This document shows, in pieces, positions 42,552 through 49,358 of a stretch of DNA of 64,000 nucleotides. How positions within the stretch are numbered: position 1 is the first letter of the stretch; each line of letters begins with the position of its first letter. The stretch is from contig NZ_JACCFV010000001.1 of NCBI RefSeq assembly GCF_013410545.1, positions 2,170,001 through 2,234,000 on the forward strand, read 5' to 3'. Source of the stretch: Pseudoclavibacter chungangensis. Lineage in GTDB: Bacteria > Actinomycetota > Actinomycetes > Actinomycetales > Microbacteriaceae. A model generated the notes under the pieces. It did not search any database. It was not told where the DNA came from and was given only the letters and a program-made list of their open reading frames with translations. The translations under genes were made by a program, and so were the position numbers.

Positions 42552-43481
42552 TCAGGCCGCTGTTTCCAACGACTGGTGGCGAGCGTAGTCGATCTGCTCG
42601 ACCTCGCTCGGGGTGAGGTCGTCGAGTGAGCTGTGCATCCGCTCCGTGTTGAACCACGACACCCACTCCGCGGTCGCGGCCTCGACATGCGCGATGTCCC
42701 GCCACGGCCCCTCGAGATGGATCAGCTCGGACTTGTAGAGCCCGATCTGGGACTCCGCGAGGGAGTTGTCATACGCGTCACCGACGCTGCCGACTGACGG
42801 GTCGATATGTTCGTCGGCGAGGCGCTCGGTGAACGCGATCGACGTGTAGACCGACCCGGCATCCGTGTGATGCGTCAGCCCCGCGAACCTGGTGGCGCCC
42901 TCGCGGCGGCGCGTGAACAGTGCCATCTCGAGACAGTCCAACACCAGCGGCGTCGCCATCGATGTCGCGGCCCGCCATCCGAGGACGCGGCGTGAGTACG
43001 CGTCGAACACGAACGCGACATACACCCAGCCCGTCCACGTCCACACATACGTGAAATCCGCCACCCACAGCTGATCGGTGCGGAACCGACGGAAGTGCCG
43101 GTCGACGAGGTCCGCCGGCCGCGTCTGCCGCTCACCGGTATCGGCAGGCTTCTTGCGGCCGCCACGAATCACACCGCTGACCCCGAGCTCGCGCATGAGG
43201 CGCTCGACGGTGACGCGGGCAATGGAGTGGCCGTCTCGGCGCAGCCGGAGCCAGAGCTTGCGCGCCCCGAGGCGACGACGCTGCTTCTCCCAGGTGGTGA
43301 AGATGATGTCCTTCCACCTCTCGTCACGCTGTTCACGCGCCGACAGGCCGCGATCTCTCGCGTCGTAGTAGGTCGATGGGGCGATCCCGACACCATGCGA
43401 GGCGAGCACGGCACAGATCGACTCGACACCCCACCGCAGACCTCCATCAGCTCGGTCCTTGTGATCGGTGATGAACCTCAC
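42552..43481 (-). CDS. IS3-family transposase OrfB
   Basis: 310 codons from GTG 43481, overlapping the OrfA stop by 4 bp. DDE residues lie in WVADFTYVWTW, HHTDAGSVYTS and NSLAESQIGLYKSE. The protein is homologous over its whole length to copy A at 165-1094 but differs at many positions, so the two are related elements and not recent duplicates. Confidence 0.94.
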   Translation of the reverse strand: MRFITDHKDRADGGLRWGVESICAVLASHGVGIAPSTYYDARDRGLSAREQRDERWKDIIFTTWEKQRRRLGARKLWLRLRRDGHSIARVTVERLMRELGVSGVIRGGRKKPADTGERQTRPADLVDRHFRRFRTDQLWVADFTYVWTWTGWVYVAFVFDAYSRRVLGWRAATSMATPLVLDCLEMALFTRRREGATRFAGLTHHTDAGSVYTSIAFTERLADEHIDPSVGSVGDAYDNSLAESQIGLYKSELIHLEGPWRDIAHVEAATAEWVSWFNTERMHSSLDDLTPSEVEQIDYARHQSLETAA

Positions 43482-43804
43482 GATCGCTTCTGTGGCCGGT
43501 CGAGCTCGGCCGCGAAGAAAGCCGACGCGGCCTTCAGGATCTCGTTCGCCCGCCGCAACTCGGCGTTCTCGCGCTTGAGGCGCTTGTTCTCCTCGGCCTG
43601 CTCGGTCGTCACCCCAGGACGCTCGCCCGCGTCGATCTCGCGCCGCCGGATCCAGGTCCGCAGCGTCTCCGGGGAGCCGATGCCGAGAAGCCCGGCGACA
43701 TGCCGGATCGCGGCGAGCTCGCTCGGATGATCGTCGCGGACCTCCGCGACCATCCGGACCGCGCGCTCACGCAGCTCGGCGGGGTATTTGCTGGGTCGTG
43801 CCAT
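43478..43804 (-). CDS. IS3-family transposase OrfA
   Basis: 108 residues: MARPSKYPAELRERAVRMVA with the HTH VAGLLGIGSPETLRTWIRRR and the coiled-coil [20 protein letters not shown]. It overlaps OrfB by 4 bp. It is intact and is the reference for the OrfA fragment at 1-165. Confidence 0.94.
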   Translation of the reverse strand: MARPSKYPAELRERAVRMVAEVRDDHPSELAAIRHVAGLLGIGSPETLRTWIRRREIDAGERPGVTTEQAEENKRLKRENAELRRANEILKAASAFFAAELDRPQKRS

Positions 43805-43857
43805 GAGACTGATCCTTCCAAGGAATCCAGTCTCCGGACACGCCGGGGCGAGTCAAT

Positions 43858-44451
43858 CAGATCACCAGACGGCTCGACAACCTCACCGACACCTACGCCG
43901 AGGCCCGAACAGGCTTGGACCAGCTCACCGAACTCCTGGTCGACCTCGACGAGCTCTACAACAAGTGCGAACCAGCCGAACGACGCATCCTCAATCGCGC
44001 CCTGTTCACCCGCATCACGATCGACGACGAAGAGAACGCCACCTACACCCCCGAGCAGACCACCGCCAGCGTCCTCGCACACACCAGCATCGATGCCCCG
44101 GCCCACGTCACCGCAGAAACAAAACTGCCCCGCCATCAGGCGGGGCAAGTTTCGATTTTCTCATCTTACGTGGGCCCAATGGAGCACTGCGGGAACAGGC
44201 GACCGAGGGTTGAGAGGCTTGTTTCCGCGTGGAATCAAGGCGTTCGTGGGGACGCCGAGCCCGATGGCGAGGCCGACGACCCGCTGATCGGCGCGTCCGC
44301 GGAACCAACGAAACGACCTCGAACTCGGCTCACAGGAGAGGAAGTGGACGCTATGCGAACAGCCCGCGCCGACGGTGTCAGTGTGAACGCGCTGGCGCGG
44401 CAGTTCGGGGTGCATCGCGGCACTGTGTGGGCCAAGCTCCGCGAGCATTAG
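43858..44451 (+). pseudogene. Large serine recombinase, C-terminal stump
   Basis: 197 codons open from the IS3 junction: TRRLDNLTDTYAEARTGLDQ with LLVDLDELYNKCEPAERRIL (coiled-coil and C-terminal region of large serine recombinases) and a terminal HTH, EVDAMRTARADGVSVNALAR. The catalytic N-terminus is missing. It contains a terminator-like hairpin TGCCCCGCC-ATCA-GGCGGGGCA at 44126-44147 within the frame. It marks the left border of a mobile segment whose right border carries an intact recombinase at 49359. Confidence 0.72.
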
Positions 44452-44472
44452 CAAGTCGGACAGGACTCCATC

Positions 44473-46413
44473 TCACAAGGCGTCAGACCCGAGGTCCTCG
44501 ATTTCGGTCGGGTCCTCATCGAAGTCACCGTCTAGCTCAGAGCCCTCAGTGACGATTACGGGCTTTCCGATTGCCTTCTCGATCAGGACCACAAGCTCGT
44601 CTCGACGCTTGCGGAAGGCTGCCCCGAAGTCATCACTGCGCAGCAGGCTCGGGTCCACGAGGTGGCTCCGAAGCCTGCTATCGACTGCCTCGGTCTCCGC
44701 GCCGTCATCTTCGATCCGTGCGAGGTACTCGCTCGGCGCAACGCCTCCGATGATCCGATTCGTCCGGGCCGTGAGCGGGGTCTTATTGATGATGGAGTCG
44801 TAGACCTGCTTCGCGATGCCCTGCTTCTTGCACCAGTCCTGCGGGAAGATGTGGTGAATGTCGACGTTCTCATCGAAGAAGATGGTGTGGCTGAAGGTTT
44901 GGCCTGAACGGAAGTCTTCTGCTCCTCGGTTCATCAGCAGTGCGTTGACTCCCTTGTACGCCGCCGAGAGCCGCATGCGCATCGTGTCCAGGCGGTCAGC
45001 TCGCACCGTTGCATCGCGGACGGTCGAGGGTTCCGAACCGCCACGCACCCACTCCACGACCTCGATGAAGTCCTTCGCGATGCGAGTCTCCGTCGAAGAG
45101 CCGTACAGCTCACCGAATACGCCGTTCCAGTACCACCTGCGAATCTTCTCGATTGCCGCCGGAGAGTCAGCGTCACGACCGAGTTCCGCAAGAATCGCTG
45201 CAAGCGGGACAACTTGGCTCTGGTAAGGAAGGTCCTTCACACGGTAGATGTCGAGTTGAATGAGGAACCTGGCTGCTGCGAGGAAACCTTCTTCGACTCG
45301 GTGCTGATACTGCACGTAGGCGTTCAGTGGGAGGTTGAGCAGGACTTGCCTGGTCGCCGAGACCTGAGGCAGTTCTCTGCCCGTCTTGCCTTCCGCCTTA
45401 GCGGCCTCTCGCAGGTCTCGGGTATGGAACAACGAGATGGCCTGCAGGAAGTCCGTGTTGCCGACGCCAGAGAGGACGCCCTCGGCCGCAGACGGCAACC
45501 GCATTGCGGCACGTAGCCTGCCGTGCCGCCCCTCGCCTTCCTCGGTGCCAAACCAGTCCTTGCGCAACTCGTATCCATCGGCCGCATACATCGCGGTGAT
45601 GAGCTCGAAGGCGTCGAGCGCCTTGCCACCGGTGTTCACCTTCTCGAATACAACGCAGACCGCTTCCTTGCTCGTGGACGCTGAAAGCTCGATCTGAGGG
45701 ACGAGGTACTCCGTGAAGTTCTTGATGACCCGCTCGTGAAACTCGTTCAGTCGCTGGAATCGGGCCTGGAAGTCGCCCGTAGCGCTGTATTGCATCACGA
45801 ACGCCGTCTGCCAGTCGGCATAGTCAAGAACCGAGGTCAGCGGGAACATCATGTTCTCGAACTCCAGCTCGCGCGTGGAGAGATCGAGGTCGATCACCCG
45901 TCCGAACTCTGATGTCACTCGCCGGCCTTCGGGCAGGATGACAACCGCTTCGTCGCGGTCACCAGCTTCATCGAGGCACTTCTCAATGTCTAGGTAGAAC
46001 CATCGCCGAACCCGCTGACGCCGTGGAGTCAGAGTAGCCACGACCTGCTTGCGCACGAGCACTTGGTATAGCGAGGTGAGCCGCTGCTGACCATCCAACA
46101 AGAGGGAATCGGGCGTTTCGTCTGATGCAGAGGAGGGTGCTCCCTCCAACGGTCGTGGTTTGAAATCAACTGCGCCGCCCGTGCGTAACGTCATGACGGC
46201 TCCAACTGGGAACCCCCGAGAAATCGAAGCAATCAGGCCTCGGATACGCTCTTCGTCCCACACCCAGCTGCGCTGGAAGTCCGGGAGTTGGAGGCGTCCC
46301 TCCCGTGCGTTCTCAAGCAATGTCTGGAGCTTCACGGAGCTCGCGGTGAAGCTGGTGTTCGGGTTGATCAAGGTTCCTCGCTCATTCTCAGGCACGTAGA
46401 TCCAGGTGTGCAC
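44473..46413 (-). CDS. DUF262/GmrSD-like protein with HNH-type C-terminus
   Basis: 646 residues. The N-terminal DUF262 (ParB-like nucleotidase fold) domain has LQLPDFQRSWVWDEERIRGL and the catalytic DGQQRLTSLY at about residue 108. The C-terminal region has NVDIHHIFPQDWC near 525 and INKTPLTARTNRIIGG, the H-H-N pattern of DUF1524/HNH nucleases. GmrSD-type proteins restrict modified DNA, and some act as phage-defence effectors. Its start lies within the PIN gene by 26 bp, so it is the third gene of an operon with ImmA/IrrE and PIN. No methyltransferase is nearby, which fits a type IV-like or independent system. Confidence 0.87.
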   Translation of the reverse strand: MHTWIYVPENERGTLINPNTSFTASSVKLQTLLENAREGRLQLPDFQRSWVWDEERIRGLIASISRGFPVGAVMTLRTGGAVDFKPRPLEGAPSSASDETPDSLLLDGQQRLTSLYQVLVRKQVVATLTPRRQRVRRWFYLDIEKCLDEAGDRDEAVVILPEGRRVTSEFGRVIDLDLSTRELEFENMMFPLTSVLDYADWQTAFVMQYSATGDFQARFQRLNEFHERVIKNFTEYLVPQIELSASTSKEAVCVVFEKVNTGGKALDAFELITAMYAADGYELRKDWFGTEEGEGRHGRLRAAMRLPSAAEGVLSGVGNTDFLQAISLFHTRDLREAAKAEGKTGRELPQVSATRQVLLNLPLNAYVQYQHRVEEGFLAAARFLIQLDIYRVKDLPYQSQVVPLAAILAELGRDADSPAAIEKIRRWYWNGVFGELYGSSTETRIAKDFIEVVEWVRGGSEPSTVRDATVRADRLDTMRMRLSAAYKGVNALLMNRGAEDFRSGQTFSHTIFFDENVDIHHIFPQDWCKKQGIAKQVYDSIINKTPLTARTNRIIGGVAPSEYLARIEDDGAETEAVDSRLRSHLVDPSLLRSDDFGAAFRKRRDELVVLIEKAIGKPVIVTEGSELDGDFDEDPTEIEDLGSDAL

Positions 46414-46879
46414 CGGTCAACCGGAGCATTTTGAATGTGTCGGCGTACTCGACACCGAGCGCGATGCAGGCATCGGGGATAAAGATCCGCGCCTTGGCGT
46501 TTGGATCGGGCCGTTCGTGTGTGACGAGGATGTGCTCATGCTCCTTGGCATACGCGACCAGCAAGTAGTCGGCGGCGGTGCCCGTAAACGCAGCGATCGC
46601 TGCCGGTGTGAAGTCGCGTGAACTCGCCCAAGTTGTCAGCGGAGCGAAGTGTCGCGTGGCGCCTTGGTCGAGCGGTCGGAAGAAGTCAGGGTGCTGCCGA
46701 GTCCAATCGGCGAGTTCGTCATTACCAGCCAACAACTCGTCGCGGACTGCCTCGATGCTGCAAGCAAGTTTCTGGTCGTGAGCGCGGTCCAGCCACGCCC
46801 AGAAGCCGGGAGCGATATCGAAGGCGTAATACCGGTTCTTCGCCTCGATGAGCACATTCGTGTCCAGTAGGTACATCAC
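46388..46879 (-). CDS. DUF4411 family PIN-like protein
   Basis: 163 residues. The N-terminal MMYLLDTNVLIEAKNRYYAF holds the first PIN Asp and is the DUF4411 signature. Further acidic residues are in AVRDELLAGND and TAADYLLVAYAKEH, and HILVTHERPD follows. PIN-like DUF4411 proteins are ribonuclease-toxin candidates usually coupled to an XRE/ImmA partner. The ATG overlaps the upstream ImmA/IrrE stop by 4 bp, and its end overlaps the DUF262 start. Confidence 0.87.
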   Translation of the reverse strand: MMYLLDTNVLIEAKNRYYAFDIAPGFWAWLDRAHDQKLACSIEAVRDELLAGNDELADWTRQHPDFFRPLDQGATRHFAPLTTWASSRDFTPAAIAAFTGTAADYLLVAYAKEHEHILVTHERPDPNAKARIFIPDACIALGVEYADTFKMLRLTGAHLDLRA

Positions 46880-48039
46880 GCCACCCCGAGTTCCGCGGCG
46901 AGATTCCTGAACGTCTCGTGCTTCTTCGTCCCAAGCAGCCGGTAAGCATCACGAAATCCCGTTGCTCCCTCGAATGCGCTAGAGATCACAGCGCGAGCGA
47001 ACTGGCGGCTGAGTCGCAGTGGCTGAGTGTAGTAGTAATTCCCTCCAGTTGCTTCTCCACGTCGAGTTGCAAGGATCGCTATCAGACGCTCAAGCTCTTC
47101 GTCGTAGAGTTGCTCGAAGGTTCCCCAAGTGAGCAGCCGAGCGGCGAAGAGCTGTTTGAGTACGACGAGAGTGCTCACACGGTATCGGCCCGCAAGCCGC
47201 TCCAACTCTGCGACTGTCGGCTCGCCACAGTAGTCACTGCGAAGGAGGGCCTGTGGAACGAGCACCTCGGCAGCGACCTGATTGCACCACAACTCGGCTT
47301 CCTGACCGTGGTCTGCGTTCATTGCAGCATCAGACAACGCGCTCTCGCCAAGCCAAATATGAGCAAGCTCATGGATCATCGTAAATATCTGAGCAGCCTT
47401 CGTATCGGTACCGTTGACGAAGATCAACGGGGCGATCGGGTCCGCGAGTGCAAAGCCTCGGAACTCCTCTGGGCGGAGGACCCTGTGCGTGTTCGCGCCG
47501 ACGATCCCGCTCACCATCACCAGCACCCCGATTGCTTCGATGCGGTCGATGAGACGGCGTAGCGCATCCTCCCAGTTGCTGAACACTGCGCGGTCAGCGA
47601 CATCGAAGTTCAGCAAGTTGCGGATACGATCGGCCACGAGAGCGGGGCGGTCATTAGTCGTCGCGGAACCAACGAACTCCAGTGGCGTATGGCCGTGCTC
47701 GACAGCGTAGCCGCGGTACCACTGCTGGCGATCTTGGCAAATGTAGATCGCATCGAGCATGTCTGCGGACGGCCGAGCCACCCCGGCGTTACTGAGCGTG
47801 CGCAAGTCCGGAATAGGAACCTCCTCGTCAGGAGGCTCCGCCAAGAAGAGCATGCCAAGAGGTGTGTGAGTGTCGCTGGCGAACTTCTCAAGCTGCTTGA
47901 GCGTCGGTTGCCGACCAGCGACCCACTCGTCGAGCTTAGGGGCGCGTCTGTCGACCGTCTCGTCGTCCCACCCGGCCCGCTCCACCGCCCAGTGGAGAAG
48001 ATCGGGAGCAACTGCTACCCGAACAGTCACGCTGATCAT
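46876..48039 (-). CDS. ImmA/IrrE family metallopeptidase with N-terminal XRE-like region
   Basis: 387 residues. Residues 1-75 resemble an XRE-like antitoxin (APDLLHWAVERAGWDDETVD, LKQLEKFASDTHTPLGMLFL). The peptidase domain has the zinc motif MIHELAHIWLGES (HExxH) near residue 220 and a C-terminal QVAAEVLVPQALL. Such fused proteins pair with DUF4411 PIN proteins as antitoxin/protease partners. It is the first gene of the three-gene operon, so it probably controls expression and activation of the PIN and DUF262 effectors. Confidence 0.87.
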   Translation of the reverse strand: MISVTVRVAVAPDLLHWAVERAGWDDETVDRRAPKLDEWVAGRQPTLKQLEKFASDTHTPLGMLFLAEPPDEEVPIPDLRTLSNAGVARPSADMLDAIYICQDRQQWYRGYAVEHGHTPLEFVGSATTNDRPALVADRIRNLLNFDVADRAVFSNWEDALRRLIDRIEAIGVLVMVSGIVGANTHRVLRPEEFRGFALADPIAPLIFVNGTDTKAAQIFTMIHELAHIWLGESALSDAAMNADHGQEAELWCNQVAAEVLVPQALLRSDYCGEPTVAELERLAGRYRVSTLVVLKQLFAARLLTWGTFEQLYDEELERLIAILATRRGEATGGNYYYTQPLRLSRQFARAVISSAFEGATGFRDAYRLLGTKKHETFRNLAAELGVA

Positions 48040-48273
48040 CTCCTTTAATGCTGGCGGAGTCGGCCTTCGAGGCTCTTCATACGATTCTACGGTGACCTAC
48101 TGACACTCCCCGAGAGCCCCGCCGAGGGGGCCAGCGGCCGCCAAGATACAGCCCGCCCCGCAGGTGCGAGACAAACTCACCCTGCCTGCTTGGTACCGCG
48201 GTGAGGCACCTCTCGGCGACCCCGCTCAGAGAATGCCATGGTTCGAGACGCTTGATCTGCGATGTCCACGCGT
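48040..48273. other. Intergenic region upstream of the ImmA and tetR genes
   Basis: 312 bp separate the ImmA start (48039, minus) from tetR (48352, plus). It holds the divergent promoters, the hairpin CTTGATCTGC/GCAGATCAAG at 48251-48286 and the left inverted repeat at 48274-48313. No coding sequence is recognised. Confidence 0.4.
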
Positions 48274-48313
48274 CTTGCAGATCAAGGTACGTACTAGTCT
48301 GTACGAAATTGCG
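48274..48313. repeat. Left inverted repeat flanking tetR
   Basis: Begins CTTGCAGATCAAGG and contains ACTAGT and AATTG. It matches, inverted, the 40-bp sequence at 48966-49005 at 32 of 40 positions. The left copy covers the likely tetR promoter. An additional CTTGATCTGC at 48251-48260 can pair with its start. Confidence 0.7.
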
Positions 48314-48351
48314 GAAGCGCCCAGCTGGCAGTGGAGCATGGAGGGGTTCAG

Positions 48352-48954
48352 ATGGAGAAGCGGCGTGGTCCGGGGCGTCCGGCGTATGACTCGAAGCAAA
48401 AGCTCGTCGCGGCGGCGTGCGCGCTGTTGGCGGAGCGGGGGTTCGAGGCGACGAGCCCGCAGATGTTCCAGCAGCGCTCCGGGGTGGGGCACGGGAGCAT
48501 GTATCACCACTTCCCGGGCAAGGGGAAAGAGGGGCTGGCGCTGGACGCGATCAGTCGTATGCGGGCGAGCACGATCGCATTCCTCGACGGCAGCCCCGCG
48601 CCCGAGAGCTCCGAGCCCGAGGAAGTGCGGGCTAGCATCGTGACGGCACTGGATCGACTGTTTGCTCGCAACGAAGGTCAAGCCCTGGTCAGGCTCCTCG
48701 CCGACGCGGTCGCCGGAGTTCTCCCGTCACTGGCAATCGCGACCCAGGACTGGTGTGACGACATCCGTGCCGTGATCGTCGTGCGACTGCGCGCTGACGA
48801 GCAAGGCGCCGACCTCGACATCGCGGACGCGGCAGCACAGTTCCTCGCGCCAGAGTTCGATGCTCTGGCGGAGGAACTGTTCACCGCGGCTCTCGGACGG
48901 GGCTTGCTCCACCTGCCAAAGTTCGCCCTGCCCGAGGCGGCCGAAGAGCGGTAG
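48352..48954 (+). CDS. TetR/AcrR-family transcriptional regulator
   Basis: 200 residues from the ATG at 48352, which has GGAGGGG just upstream; an in-frame GTG/ATG at 48331 is possible. The TetR HTH is clear: RGPGRPAYDSKQKLVAAACA, the recognition region SPQMFQQRSGVGHGSMYHHF. The C-terminal ligand domain has no recognised type. No target gene is adjacent in the same unit. It is flanked on both sides by an inverted 40-bp repeat containing ACTAGT, which could be its own operator on the left. Confidence 0.88.
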   Translation: MEKRRGPGRPAYDSKQKLVAAACALLAERGFEATSPQMFQQRSGVGHGSMYHHFPGKGKEGLALDAISRMRASTIAFLDGSPAPESSEPEEVRASIVTALDRLFARNEGQALVRLLADAVAGVLPSLAIATQDWCDDIRAVIVVRLRADEQGADLDIADAAAQFLAPEFDALAEELFTAALGRGLLHLPKFALPEAAEER

Positions 48955-48965
48955 TCTGACCTCAT

Positions 48966-49005
48966 CACAATTCCATACGTACTAGTCCGGTCCTTGATCT
49001 GCAAG
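48966..49005. repeat. Right inverted repeat flanking tetR
   Basis: Reads CACAATTCC...CTTGATCTGCAAG; the inverted partner is at 48274-48313. It begins 11 bp after the tetR stop. The symmetry suggests either terminal repeats of a small mobile unit carrying only tetR, or a second operator governing the genes to the right (49094 and the recombinase). Confidence 0.7.
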
Positions 49006-49093
49006 AGGCGTGTCGTCTGGATCAGGGTTGCGATCGCGGGCAGTAATTCACTCCTGTGCTCGGGTCTTGGGAGGTGCTGCGCACCTACCTGGC

Positions 49094-49348
49094 ATGAAGA
49101 CTGAGGATCAGCGTCTGCGCCTTCGGACGACGCGACGAGACGAGCCTGATCTGGGCAAGCTCATCGAGTGGGTGCTGAGCATCGCCGAGGCGCGGCACCG
49201 TGCCTGGCGGGACGGCAAGCCAGACCCCTATGGGCTCCCGCCGCCCGAGAGCATCCGAGCAGAACAGTCGGATCATCTCGACGGTGGGGCAAAATTTGCA
49301 CCACCGTCGGCCCGCTGCCGAGAGCAACGACAAAGCAATCTCCGATGA
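49094..49348 (+). CDS. Small protein preceding the large serine recombinase
   Basis: 84 residues from ATG 49094 (MKTEDQRLRLRTTRRDEPDL). The conserved-looking core is LGKLIEWVLSIAEARHRAWR with a PDPYGLPPP end. It lies 10 bp upstream of the recombinase start and is probably co-transcribed. It may be a recombination directionality or regulatory factor, but I recognise no family. Confidence 0.6.
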   Translation: MKTEDQRLRLRTTRRDEPDLGKLIEWVLSIAEARHRAWRDGKPDPYGLPPPESIRAEQSDHLDGGAKFAPPSARCREQRQSNLR

Positions 49349-49358
49349 GGAGGACATT

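Larger units (their letters stand above)
42513..43855 (-). mobile_element. IS3-family insertion sequence, copy B (complete)
   Basis: 1343 bp with terminal inverted repeats of about 25 bp beginning TGACTCGCCCCGGCGTGTCC at both ends. It is flanked by ATC on both sides (42510-42512 and 43856-43858), a possible 3-bp target duplication. However, the two flanks belong to different genes (the NTPase and a serine recombinase), so a rearrangement may have occurred. It is related to copy A at 1-1133. Confidence 0.93.

Noticed and set aside
44126..44147. Hairpin TGCCCCGCC/GGCGGGGCA as a terminator
   Set aside because: It lies inside the recombinase stump frame, with open reading on both sides; it could be a remnant terminator, but the coding context makes the call unsafe.
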